A stretch of 34,477 nt of DNA from NCBI GenBank assembly GCA_016929905.1, contig JAFGHX010000381.1:1-34477 (forward strand), read 5' to 3'. Source of the DNA: Kiritimatiellia bacterium (lineage in GTDB: Bacteria; Verrucomicrobiota; Kiritimatiellia; JAFGHX01). Of this stretch, positions 23,024 through 33,200 are shown one piece after another; position 1 is the first letter of the stretch; every line of letters starts with the position of its first letter. Under the pieces are notes generated by a model that was given only the letters and a program-made list of their open reading frames with translations, did not search any database and was not told the origin of the DNA. The translations under genes and the position numbers were made by a program.

Positions 23024-26000
23024 TCACTCCAGCCAGGCCCGCGCGCGGAACCACAGCGGGGTGGTGACGGCGTCGGGCAGGGTATAGGAGAGTGGCGTGC
23101 CGGTGCCTCTGAGTCTGTCGCAGCCCGGCACGATCGACCATGCGCCCGGCGCATTGTCGAAGGCGCACTGCTCGATCGCGTAGTAGCGGGTCTTGCCCGC
23201 GTAGCCGGCGCCTCGTGCCGGGACGGTCGGCACCCACACCGTAACCCGGCCGTTGGTGACGACGGTCATGACGGCCAGTGCCCGGTCGGCGCGTTCCGGA
23301 TTACCGCCGATGACGTACTCCTCGATATTCGCAAAGCCGTCGGAGTCCGGATCGGCGTTCGGATCGGCGCTCAGATCGCCTGCTGCGAATGCGGCCTGTT
23401 CCCATTCGTCCGCCAGCAGGTCGGCGTCCGCATCCTCGTCCGGCGAAAGCGGATGGCTCGCGAATGTCAGCTCGGCATCGAATGTCAGGTCGCTGCTCGA
23501 CAGCCCGCTGTTGAACACGTGTGCGGCCAACACATTCTTGCCGCGCCGCAGCGCCGGCAGCGCCGCGCCGCTGAGCACGCGGTGCCACGAAGTCGGTTCG
23601 CTCGACGTCACGGCCAGCCCGCTGTGGGGCAGGAACGTGCCGGGCGAGCCGGGCACGTTCTGGCGGACGACCTCCTGCCCGTTGACCCACAGGATGACCC
23701 CGTCGTCGTAGTGGGTCCAAAGCGTCGCCTCGGCGACCAGCGCGGGGACCGCCACGTTGAACTCGCGGCGCAGGAACAGGGTGGAGTAATTGGCGCGCAT
23801 ATCGTCAAGTGTCGTGCCGAACGGCCCTTCGTCGGGGTCGCTGCTGTAGCCGAACGGGGCGTCGCCGCTCAGCCACGCCGAATCGTCAAAATCGACGGCC
23901 TGCCAAGCGCACGCCGACGGGGGCGTCTCGGTCGTACCCTTCCGATAGGCCCACGGACCGCCCTTGCCCGCCGCTGTCGCATAGGTTCTGATCATCAGCG
24001 CGTTGGCGTAGGGGTAATAGGCGTGGTCCGTGTCGCACGCGATCGTGAGCGTGATCTCGCCGTCCCGCCCGGGATCGATCCCCGTGAACCGCGTCAGGTA
24101 GCCGGTATCGGCGTTATGGCCGGCATTGTAGAGCGTGGTATCGGCGTGTATGGCCGCCGTCAGCCGCGTCACACCCGGCGTGCCGGCGTTGGCGAACGAC
24201 TCGGCGCCGGAGAGGGTCCCGCAGTGGTAGCGCGCGTCGGGGCCGACATAGCTGCTGCCGTTGCGGTCGCAGTACAGGGCCAGCTCGTATCTCGCGTTCG
24301 GGTCGAGCCCGGAAACCGTCATCGTCAGGTCCTGCTCGCCGTACGAGATCGTTCCGCGGCAATCCACCTTGCCGCCGAACACCGCGTCGGCGTGCGTGCC
24401 GGCTGCCGCGTTCGCGCCCTGACTCTCGTGCACGCCGCCTCCGCCGTGCACGGTCAACGCCACGTCGCGCCCCTCGCCGGTGTGGAAGTCGACCAGCGCG
24501 CCGGCGCGCGCGCCGCCGGGAAAGCCGTTGGTCGTGGTATAGGTGGTGATATTCCCGGCGCTCTGTCCCGTGAACCAGCCCAGGTCGTTGTAGGCCGCGA
24601 AATCGCTCGGTACCGTCTGCCGGGTCGCATAGCACACGTGCAAGACGGCCGCGCCGCGCGGGTCGCCCTCATACGCCTCTGCCGTACGCCGGCCGTAGCC
24701 TCCCTCGATAATCAGGACCATCGCGTTGCCGCTTGTCCAGCCCGGCCGGTTCACGACCTCCTGCACGACCGCGCTGATATCCCGCGTGCGTTGGGCGGGG
24801 CTCGCTTCGCCGGCCGTATCCCACTCCGAGGGCAGCCACGGCACGCAGGCCGCCGTTTTCGCGCGCAACCGGATGTTGCGCGATTCCGAACGGAACCCCG
24901 GCGCGTCGTCAATCGCCTGCGCGCGGATGCGCAGCGACACGCGCTCGTCGCAGGTCTCGTCCGTCGTGAACTGCACGTAGGCGTTCAGTATCGTCGCGCC
25001 TTGCGGGATCGTCAGGTTCCGGAACCGCAGGCCGACCACCTGGTCATCGCTGCCGCTCTCGTGGATGAGCTCCAAGTCCGAGCTGCTCAGGTCCATGCCG
25101 CCGTCGACGGCGGACTCTTCGGCATCGTCGGTGCCGGACGCCACCTGCCGCGTCACGGACCCGCTCGAGAACCCGGCGGCGCAATATGCGGCCGCCACGG
25201 CGAACAGCTGCACGGCCGCCTCCGCGTCGTTGCGAACGATCCGGATCTGTTTGATCCGCCTGGCCGGATACGGGTTCACCCATTGCGCCGCGTACAGCGC
25301 GTTGGGCTCCTCACGCGAGTCGCCGGGCAGCCGATAGGTGCCGAGTACGCGGTAGGCATGCGGGCGTATGTCGCTGAGCAGTCGGCGCGGCAGGATGTTC
25401 CAGGAATGCGCGATCGGCAGGGCCGCCGTCGTGTTGTCCTCGTAGACGATCTCATAGCGGCCCAGTTCGATGCCCCACAGCGTGTCGATGTCGCGCCAGC
25501 GGAGCAGGAACGCCGCGCGCGCCGCCCCGTCCGAGGGCAGCTCGTCGGCGTGCAGGAAGTACAGGGCGGCGGCTGTGCCCTGCCACGGGATCGTGTGCGT
25601 CGTGCCCGGCGCGGCGCGTACGCACGCGCCGCCCGGCAGAAGGGTGAACGGCACGCCCGCAGCGGCTGCCGGACCGGCCGGCGCATCGCCAACGGTGCTG
25701 TTCACCGCCGACTGAATGTCCACGGGCCGGGTCGCCGTCGACGCGCACGGCGCGGGCAGCAGGGCCGTCTTGCGCAGTGCCGTCGCTTCACGCGAGGCCA
25801 GGTAGCTGGTCGACAAGCTCCACATCGAGCGTGAGCGGTTCACGTTCCACGAGAACTCCGCGCTCTGGATCAGGCCGAGATAGGAGTACGATTGCGAGCC
25901 GCTCTCGTCCGTCTGTGAAATCCAGGGCCGCTTGATCCACATGCTGGCCACATTCCCGCTTATGTAAGGACTCTGAAAAATGTCGTGCCCGTAGGAGTTG

Positions 26001-28066
26001 CCGGGCATCACATCCGTGAACCCGTACTCCTTGTTGAAGATCGCGCTCGAGCCGTGTACGCTCGAACTCCAGTTCACGATGATGACGTCCTTCGGGATCA
26101 ACGGCACGGCCCGCTTCGTCAGGTGCGGCGCGCCGCCGCCATGGCCTTCGATCAGCTTGTCGCCCCACATCATGGTGCGGATCCCGCGCACCGCGAGCCA
26201 GTCGTGTAGCCGCTTCACCCATAGCCCGAGTTGCTCCCATTTCTCGAAGTCGTCGCAGCCGCACCGCGGCGCGTCCGGGTCGCCGTCCCAGTTGACCTCG
26301 TCCATCCCGATGTGGAACATCTTCGGCTCGAATATGTCGATCAGCTCGTCGAACACGGCCGTCATGACGGTCCACGTGGCCGGGTTGCACGTGCACACGG
26401 TGTCGGTGGAGTTGTGCCAGGCGTATTGCGGATACGGGATCAGCAGCCAGTTCGAGTGGCCCATCGAATCGACCATCGGCACGATATCCACGAACCGGCG
26501 CCTGCAGAAGTCCTGCAGCGTCTCGAGATCGGCGCGCTTCCAGGCATGCGTCGAGGCGACTCCCGGTACGGCGGCGAACGGGTACGCGTTCCGTACGTGC
26601 AGAATGATCGTGTTCAGTTTGTTCCGGATCAAGGCCTCGTCCAGGAACTCGAGGAACGCGCCGAGTTCCGCGTGCGGATTCTGCGGATAGCCCCATTTCG
26701 TGACCGGCAACGGAATCATCGCCGCGCGGGTCTTCAAGTTGGGCCAATCGGCGATGTCCACGCACCGTGCGCGCGGCGCGAACGCCGAGTGCGTGGAATC
26801 GGCCAGCACCTGCAGGAGGCTGTAGATCCCGTACGAAAGCGCACGGCCGTCCGCCGCGCGCACCTCCGCCGACTCCGTCGAGATGTTCAGGTAGTACCCT
26901 TCGTCCGGGAGATCCACCGCTTGCTTCCTGAGCACGATGCGCGTGCCCGTGCCCGGCATGCTCGCGCGCTCGAGGCGGAGCCCGTACCGGCGTTGCAGCG
27001 CGCGGTCCAGGATGTCGATGCCGTTCAGGACTTCGGGATCCTGCAGGTCGGCGCTGACAATCCGGGTCTGGGGCGTGATCCGCATGTGGCCCGAACGCTT
27101 CGTGAGTGTTTTCGGCAGCGGGAATACGGCGGGATCCGACGGGCCGGGGAACGGCTCGCGCGCAGAGGCGGGGAACCGGAAACGCACCCAATGCGTGGCG
27201 CGGCCCACGACGCGCACCTCGAGCGTCGCGCGCGTGTCGGCGGTCACGTTCACCGACAGGGGCACGGTCACCGGCTCCACGCCCGGGCCGAACGTGTAGG
27301 CGAACGATTCCGCGTCCGTCGAGCCCTCCTCCGTGGCAAGCGACACGGTCACCTGCCCCGAGCTCTCGCCCGGATTCGTCTTGGACGTCAGCAGGATCCC
27401 GTACTCGCCCTGCGCGTACTCCAGGGCGATCGGTTTCTCGAAGGGCAGCGCGCCCTGCTCGGCGATCTGATCGAGACACGCGTACTCGTGGTTGGGCAAC
27501 AGAGAGATCCGATCCACGCGGAATGACTGCGGCGGCGAGCCGCCGAAATAGAGGCGGCGCAAGCCCGACATGTTGCAGCCGCGCCGGCCGGAATTGTAGA
27601 AAGCGCGCGGCGACAGGATGAACTGGCACCAGTTCGTGCTGTCCAGGTCCAGGTTGTCGGAGAACGTGTTCGGCGACGGCCCGTCATCCACAAGGATCAG
27701 GCTCACACTGCTCGCCGAACCGTCGCCCTTCAGCCACAAACTGATGAACTGCCAGTCGTGCTTGCGCCATGCCGCGCTGCTGGGCAAGGTGGGACTGATG
27801 ATGTTGCCGCCGTCGCCCGCCCCCCCTTCGTACCAGCCATACATCGACCGCCCGCCGAAGCGCGCGGTGCCACTGAGCCTGAAGAGACACTCCCCCCCTT
27901 TCCAGGGATTGCCCGACCAGCCGTCCACCCCGTCTTCGAAATCAAACAGGACGGTCTCCAACATGCCGGGTTGCTGTGCGTGGAGTGTGCGGATACAGAA
28001 CTGCGTGGCGAGAAACCCAAGGCTCGCGGCCAGAACAGACCGCTGCCAAGCAAGCCGCTTATGCAT
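23024..28066 (-). CDS. Secreted multidomain GH20-type beta-N-acetylhexosaminidase
   Basis: A 1680-aa exported protein that should remove terminal GlcNAc or GalNAc from glycans. Signal peptide about 1-31; a CIA30/carbohydrate-binding-like domain about 35-200; the GH20b helper domain from about 320; the GH20 barrel from about 440 to 760. In the barrel PMVDSMGHSNW carries the conserved His and FHIGMDEVNWDG the catalytic Asp589-Glu590 pair. Behind it are a DNRLRE-like beta-sandwich (about 970-1150), a galactose-binding-like domain (1155-1360), a second jelly-roll (1365-1535), calcium loops (PDEDADADLLADEWE, DPDSDGFANIEEY) and a C-terminal module ending FRARAWLE, shared with the PQQ-like protein; the last 15 nt of the two genes are identical. 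The start has a GGTGA site and lies about 150 nt after a good promoter. It is far longer than a typical GH20 enzyme (500-800 aa), due to the C-terminal modules. Confidence 0.9.
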   Translation of the reverse strand: MHKRLAWQRSVLAASLGFLATQFCIRTLHAQQPGMLETVLFDFEDGVDGWSGNPWKGGECLFRLSGTARFGGRSMYGWYEGGAGDGGNIISPTLPSSAAWRKHDWQFISLWLKGDGSASSVSLILVDDGPSPNTFSDNLDLDSTNWCQFILSPRAFYNSGRRGCNMSGLRRLYFGGSPPQSFRVDRISLLPNHEYACLDQIAEQGALPFEKPIALEYAQGEYGILLTSKTNPGESSGQVTVSLATEEGSTDAESFAYTFGPGVEPVTVPLSVNVTADTRATLEVRVVGRATHWVRFRFPASAREPFPGPSDPAVFPLPKTLTKRSGHMRITPQTRIVSADLQDPEVLNGIDILDRALQRRYGLRLERASMPGTGTRIVLRKQAVDLPDEGYYLNISTESAEVRAADGRALSYGIYSLLQVLADSTHSAFAPRARCVDIADWPNLKTRAAMIPLPVTKWGYPQNPHAELGAFLEFLDEALIRNKLNTIILHVRNAYPFAAVPGVASTHAWKRADLETLQDFCRRRFVDIVPMVDSMGHSNWLLIPYPQYAWHNSTDTVCTCNPATWTVMTAVFDELIDIFEPKMFHIGMDEVNWDGDPDAPRCGCDDFEKWEQLGLWVKRLHDWLAVRGIRTMMWGDKLIEGHGGGAPHLTKRAVPLIPKDVIIVNWSSSVHGSSAIFNKEYGFTDVMPGNSYGHDIFQSPYISGNVASMWIKRPWISQTDESGSQSYSYLGLIQSAEFSWNVNRSRSMWSLSTSYLASREATALRKTALLPAPCASTATRPVDIQSAVNSTVGDAPAGPAAAAGVPFTLLPGGACVRAAPGTTHTIPWQGTAAALYFLHADELPSDGAARAAFLLRWRDIDTLWGIELGRYEIVYEDNTTAALPIAHSWNILPRRLLSDIRPHAYRVLGTYRLPGDSREEPNALYAAQWVNPYPARRIKQIRIVRNDAEAAVQLFAVAAAYCAAGFSSGSVTRQVASGTDDAEESAVDGGMDLSSSDLELIHESGSDDQVVGLRFRNLTIPQGATILNAYVQFTTDETCDERVSLRIRAQAIDDAPGFRSESRNIRLRAKTAACVPWLPSEWDTAGEASPAQRTRDISAVVQEVVNRPGWTSGNAMVLIIEGGYGRRTAEAYEGDPRGAAVLHVCYATRQTVPSDFAAYNDLGWFTGQSAGNITTYTTTNGFPGGARAGALVDFHTGEGRDVALTVHGGGGVHESQGANAAAGTHADAVFGGKVDCRGTISYGEQDLTMTVSGLDPNARYELALYCDRNGSSYVGPDARYHCGTLSGAESFANAGTPGVTRLTAAIHADTTLYNAGHNADTGYLTRFTGIDPGRDGEITLTIACDTDHAYYPYANALMIRTYATAAGKGGPWAYRKGTTETPPSACAWQAVDFDDSAWLSGDAPFGYSSDPDEGPFGTTLDDMRANYSTLFLRREFNVAVPALVAEATLWTHYDDGVILWVNGQEVVRQNVPGSPGTFLPHSGLAVTSSEPTSWHRVLSGAALPALRRGKNVLAAHVFNSGLSSSDLTFDAELTFASHPLSPDEDADADLLADEWEQAAFAAGDLSADPNADPDSDGFANIEEYVIGGNPERADRALAVMTVVTNGRVTVWVPTVPARGAGYAGKTRYYAIEQCAFDNAPGAWSIVPGCDRLRGTGTPLSYTLPDAVTTPLWFRARAWLE

Positions 28067-28183
28067 CTTTCACCGCCGCTCAATTTATCGCGGGACCCCT
28101 CGGCACGCGGCCGAATAGTCCCGCGCGGAGAGATGCGCGAGCATCTCCGTTTACCGGATCTGACACGAATCCCCCCGCTGAAA

Positions 28184-28215
28184 TAAACAGACGTGATTTA
28201 AGACATGTCTGTTTA
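28184..28215. promoter_or_regulatory. Candidate operator downstream of the GH20 promoter
   Basis: TAAACAGAC (28184-28192) and GTCTGTTTA (28207-28215) are perfect inverses 23 bp apart, and the right half overlaps the smaller palindrome AGACATGTCT (28201-28210). The site begins about 10 bp after the -10 of the leftward promoter, where a repressor would block transcription. No matching regulator can be named. Confidence 0.55.
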
Positions 28216-28225
28216 CCATGAAATA

Positions 28226-28255
28226 AGAATAGCCACACGGCAGACCCGTTGTCAA
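28226..28255 (-). promoter_or_regulatory. Sigma-70-type promoter of the GH20 gene
   Basis: On the minus strand TTGACA (28250-28255), an 18-bp spacer and TATTCT (28226-28231), preceded by GGC. This is the best -35 match in the window. Transcription would start near 28219, giving a 150-nt leader with a small stem (GAGATGC-GCGA-GCATCTC, about 28126-28143). Confidence 0.6.
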
Positions 28256-28286
28256 GGGTCTTGTGTGGCGAATGCTCGTTCCGGCC

Positions 28287-28318
28287 TTCCGGTGCCCGTT
28301 CCGGTGCCTTCCGGTGCC
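28287..28318. repeat. Three copies of TTCCGGTGCC
   Basis: TTCCGGTGCC occurs at 28287-28296, 28299-28308 and 28309-28318, with a partial copy (TTCCGG) at 28279. The array lies in the 457-bp divergent region between the GH20 gene and the MATE-like gene, upstream of both. The rest of 28319-28523 shows no clear element. Confidence 0.6.
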
Positions 28319-28523
28319 TGTCCCCAGCGGCTCTAGGCAGCAACGCCACTGCCGCCCATGCACATCGCGCCGAATTGTTCGCACTATTCGGCACTCGCGG
28401 CCGGTCCGACGGCTCTGCACGGAATCTTCTTGTCTTCCATGGCCGGTGCGGCAGGATAGGGCACTATCCGTTGATCGCCATCGCCGAAACGCCCAATGCC
28501 ACACACGCACACGACAGGCGACC

Positions 28524-29900
28524 ATGTCCGATGAAGAGATCACCAACCCGGAGCCGCTGACGGATGGCCCGGGCCTGTGCCGGCCCGACGGCGTGCTCTC
28601 CTACGGGACCGTGGCCAGGTTCTTCGTTCCACTCGCGCTGCAGGCGATGTCGCAGTCCCTGACGTATCCGATCCTGGCCATGATCGCCGCGCGCGGCTCG
28701 GGCGGCACGCTGGAGCTCGCGGCCTATGCGCAGTCCTCGAATCTGCTGTTCATGCTGTTCAACCTCAGCATGGGCATCGTCACGACCGGGCTGGTCTACG
28801 CCAAGACCCGGGCCGGGTTCCGGACCTTCTTGAGAGTGAACCACATCATCCTCGGCCTTGTCACTGTCTGTCACGCCACGCTGTGCCTGCCCGTGATATC
28901 CGGCAGGATCTTTCGGTCGATCCTCGGGCTGCCCCCGACAATCGCGGATCCGGCCGCACGCGCCTTCCTTTATGTGCTGCCGGTTTCGATTCTGTTCATC
29001 CTTCGCAATCCGTACCAGGTCACGCTCTTCAACGCAAACAGGTCGGACAAGGCCTTTGCGGCGACCGTCGTGCGGATCGTCACGGCCGGCGTCCTGGCCT
29101 TCACCTTCTCGCGCCTGAAGATGGGCGGCGTGTTCTATGCGGCCGTGACCCAGGTCTGCGCGACCGGTGTTGAAGTCCTGCTCTCCCGGCAGCTTGCCCT
29201 GAGGTACATCCGCGCCCAGCGCCGAACGGAAGACACCGGGACGCGCGCGTCGCTCGGCGAACTGCTCCGGTTCTCTTTCATCTTCTCGCTCGGCGGCTTC
29301 TTCATCACGCTCTCGGCGGCCCTGATCGGCGCCTTCATCGCGCGTGCGCCGGAGCCGGACACCATGCTGCCGGTCTACTACGTGACCAGCGGCCTTGTGG
29401 GGCCGCTCACCTACGGCGCGACACAGATCGCGGCGGTCGTCATCAATTTCCACGGCGGCCGCTCGAGGAATCGCAGGCTTCTCGCTTTCGCCTGCGCCGC
29501 CGGACTCGCCCTGTCCGCCGTGCCCCTGCTCTTCCTGACGCCATGGCTGTTTCACGGCTACTATGTGGTGCTGCAGAAGTTCGGCGCGGACAGCTACGGG
29601 CGTATCCGGGACATCACGTTGATCCTGGCGTTCGCGCCGTTCATCAACGCGGTGCGTTCGTACGTGTACGGCACGGCCGCCTATCTCAAGAAGCCGACAG
29701 CGGTGCTGGCCGGGCAATCCATCTTCCTGGGCGCGGCGCTGACCACCGCCTTCGTGCTGCTCAACCTCGGAGTGCCCGGCCACATTCTCGGCGCGAGTTC
29801 CCGCATCTTTGCCACGATCATCTCGGGCCTCGTCATCCGGGCGAGTCTGAGCTGGGACACACGCAAGAGCATGCCCCAAGTGCCCGAGAAAGCGATCTGA
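28524..29900 (+). CDS. MATE-like multidrug/oligosaccharide exporter family membrane protein
   Basis: A 458-aa polytopic inner-membrane protein with about 12 hydrophobic segments in two similar halves, of the size and arrangement of MATE/MOP-superfamily transporters. The first half opens with VARFFVPLALQAMSQSLTYP, like the TM1 region of MATE proteins, and each half has Arg/Lys-rich cytoplasmic loops (YAKTRAGFRTF, GGRSRNRRLL). Lipid-linked oligosaccharide flippases share the fold, so export of a drug, metabolite or glycan precursor are all possible. The ATG at 28524 has AGG 7 nt upstream; the open frame before it encodes no hydrophobic sequence. It is divergent from the hexosaminidase and followed on the same strand by a GH20-like gene 301 bp away, so a shared transcript is possible but unproven. 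Confidence 0.75.
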   Translation: MSDEEITNPEPLTDGPGLCRPDGVLSYGTVARFFVPLALQAMSQSLTYPILAMIAARGSGGTLELAAYAQSSNLLFMLFNLSMGIVTTGLVYAKTRAGFRTFLRVNHIILGLVTVCHATLCLPVISGRIFRSILGLPPTIADPAARAFLYVLPVSILFILRNPYQVTLFNANRSDKAFAATVVRIVTAGVLAFTFSRLKMGGVFYAAVTQVCATGVEVLLSRQLALRYIRAQRRTEDTGTRASLGELLRFSFIFSLGGFFITLSAALIGAFIARAPEPDTMLPVYYVTSGLVGPLTYGATQIAAVVINFHGGRSRNRRLLAFACAAGLALSAVPLLFLTPWLFHGYYVVLQKFGADSYGRIRDITLILAFAPFINAVRSYVYGTAAYLKKPTAVLAGQSIFLGAALTTAFVLLNLGVPGHILGASSRIFATIISGLVIRASLSWDTRKSMPQVPEKAI

Positions 29901-30201
29901 GCGCGTCAGCGCCCGGCCGGGAGTCGGCTTTCACTTCGCCGAAACGCCCGGCCTCTGCAGCCACGTCGGCGGTATCGGCCATAGAGAGGCCGGATGCCTG
30001 TCCCCAGAAGCAGTGCCCGATTCCTGTTTCCGAACCGGTGCGCTCGGCAGCGCGTCCGGCGGCGGATCGGCTGCGCCACGAGTGCGTCGACGCATTTGCC
30101 TCGAAAAGAAACTGCGCTTTTGGCGTTTGGCCGGCATATACCTGATGACGCGCACACCGATCGCGCGTGGACCGTCGATACGCCAAGAGGAGATGCCCGT
30201 C
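29901..30201. other. Intergenic region with a repeated 13-mer
   Basis: TGCCTGTCCCCAG at 29995-30007 matches 28315-28327 exactly, so the 13-mer flanks the MATE-like gene in direct orientation. An imperfect stem (GGTATCGGCC ... GGCCGGATGCC) precedes it. I see no convincing promoter for the next gene here. Confidence 0.45.
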
Positions 30202-33200
30202 ATGTCATACCGCAGAATGCTCCTGAAATTCGCCCTCTTTATGGGTTCGGCCGGCCTGTTCAGCACGTCGGCCCTGGCGGGGTTCGGCCCCCTCCAGAAG
30301 GACGACCGGATACTCCTGTTCGATGCGGGTACGCATCCGGTCGATCAGATCCATCACCGCAAGCCGCAACACGCCGATGATCGCACCGTGCATACCCGGT
30401 TGGTCACGGAAAAGGGGGAACCGTTCGTCGAGTTTTCTTTCACGGGCAGCCGCGGGGGGTCGTGCTCCAAGTTCTTCTTTGACTCGTTGCCGAACCCGGA
30501 AGCGGACAAGCGCTATGTCGGGATCCAGTTTGACATCGATTACCGTGGCCAGGATTTCACCGAAATCAGTACGACGCTCTGTTTCCGGGACAACACCTAC
30601 TTGTCGAAACAGATCACGCTGGAGCCCGGCCGGCGCGACTACGTCGTGGGGCACGGTTACCGGCGGGCGACGCATCCGCCGATCTGGGAAAAGTTGACGT
30701 GCGTCTGGGTCCTGTATGGAGGCCGCAACCAGGTCGGCAACCCGACATTCAGACTGGGAAGCATCGAGTTGGTGAAGGGGCAGAAGAAGGAGACGAAGAG
30801 GCCGTCGAAGGATCTGGCCATCATCCAAGTCCGCAAGGCGCAGGAAATCTTGCCCGTTGCGGGGCCGGTCGCCGTCGACGGGAAGCTCAACGATCCCGCT
30901 TGGGGGCCGGCCGCCGCGCTCGAAGATTTCCACTACTTGCGCGGCGCGCCCGTGAAGACGGGCGAGTCGCCGTTCGCCGTCCGGCTCGCCTACGACGAGA
31001 AGAACCTGTACATCGCGACGCGCGCGGAGTTCCCGAGCGCGCCGGCCGTGACGGGAGACGGCCGGTTCTGGACGGACGAGGCGCTGGAGGTGTTCTTCAA
31101 CGGGCATAACGACAATTACCGCAAGGTCTACTTCGCCTGTAACGGGGCGGGAAAGACCATGACCACGGTCCGTGATTTCTCCGCGGAGGCCGGGAAGATC
31201 CAGACACACTATGGCGCGTCTGTCGAGGAGACGAAGGCCATGCAGTACGTCGACGGGCAATGGTGCGTAGAACTGGCCTTCCCACTCTCGAAGCTGAGCA
31301 TCGATCTTGGCCGGGATCGGTATGCCGGGTTCCACATCGCGCAGAACTACATGAGCCGTCCGTGGCAGCCGGTCTCGTGGCTCGGGGTCGGCCGCTATCA
31401 GGCGGTCGACCAGTGGGGCAGCCTGGTCTTCAACCGTAAGCCGTTCGGGCCGGGCACGATCACGGTCGAAAGGATCCAGCGGATCGACACCGGCGAGAAC
31501 CAGGCCGATTTCACGATCGACTGCGCCTTCACGGGGTTCCAGCCCGGCCCCTATCAGCTTGCCTGGAAGGTGCTCGGCTGCAGCGATGAGCTGACGCGCG
31601 AGCCGCTTTCGGTGGCAGGCGAGACGGCAATCCGGCGCCGGTTCGTGCTGAAGGAGGGGCGGAGCCGCCACGGCCCGTGCACCTTTTACATGCTCTGCGC
31701 GAACGAAAACGGCGATTCGCGCGTGGCCGCGGTGAACTTCCAGAACGAGCTCGAATCGAAGAGCCGGTTCGCAGACAAGACGCTTCTGAACCCGCGGCCG
31801 AAGAAGGCGGCGTGGAAAGAAGGGGTATTCGCGGCGGCGCGCCACGCGGTGCTGCACCTGCCCGCCAACGCCACCGCCCGCACGCGCAAGACCGCCGGGA
31901 TCTTCATGGACAAGGTCTACGGCTACACCGGCACCCGGCTGAAGGAGAACCGGATCGGGCCCGCCGAATCGCCTGCGCACGGGATCGTACTGCGCCTGGC
32001 GCACCGCGCAGAATTCGACGGCAAGCCCGTGGAGCCCAAGCGCGAAGGCTATTGCCTGTCCGTCACGCCGGACCGCGTCGTGATCACAGGCTTCGACGAG
32101 CCCGGCTTGTACTACGGCTGCGTCACCTTCGCCCAACTCCTGCGCAATTCCATGAGGATCACCGCGTCGCGCCCCGTCCCGTGCGTCGAGATCTACGACT
32201 GGCCGGACCTTCCGAACCGGAGCTGCCGGCTCGACAATTTCTGGGCGTTTGTCAAGCTCGGCGAGGAGCGGCCCATCGAGTGGGTGATCGACTGGACCGA
32301 CCGGTTGGTGGCAGCGAACAAAATCAACGTGCTGATCTGCGAGCTCAGCATCGCCTTGAACTACCCGCGCCGTCCGGAGATTCGCGGGGGCCAGCGCATC
32401 TACACGCCGCAGGACCTCGCGAAGCTGGCGCAGTACTGCCGCGACAACTTCATCCAGTTCTGTCCCGCCTGGCAGATCGGCGGGCATGCGTCCTGGCTGC
32501 TGGTCAGTCAGGACCGGCTGCGCATGAAGGGGTTCCAGGCGACGGCGGACTTCACGCATCCGGACCATAACGCGATCGTATTCGATTGCCTGCAGGACGT
32601 GATCGACGCGACGCACCCGCCGCTCATCTGTCCGAAGATGGATGAGATGTTCCAGAAGCCCGACCCGAAGAACAAGCCGCAGACGCACTCCGGCGTGAGC
32701 GTCGCGCAGATGGTCTATGACTTCGTCATCGAGTTGCACGCGTTCCTCAAGCGCCAGAACATTCGGATGTGCGTGTATCACGACATGTTCTCGCCTTATC
32801 ATTCGGGACAGCAGTTCGACCTGTACAAGATGGTAGATAAGTTGCCCAAGGACATCATCTGGTTGGCTTGGTCGGGAACGGAAGGGAACATCCGGTGGTT
32901 CCATGACAAGGGATTCACCGTCTGGTACAGCGGCACGGGGCCGACCCTGATCCGGAAGGACGAACAGAAGAAGATGCTCTCCGGCTACGGCGCGAGCGTC
33001 TACGGGTTCGGCCACTACCTCCGCGCGCCGCACGCGAGCTATCTGTACACCCAGTCGCAACAGACGGCGTTCTGGATGGGCGACCAGGCGTGGAACCTGT
33101 TGAGCGGGCCCGGACTCAGCCTGAAGGACGACGTGCTGGCCGGCCGCCTGGACGCGCTGCGCAACTATTATGCGGTCCAGCCGAACCCGGAGGCGGGCGA

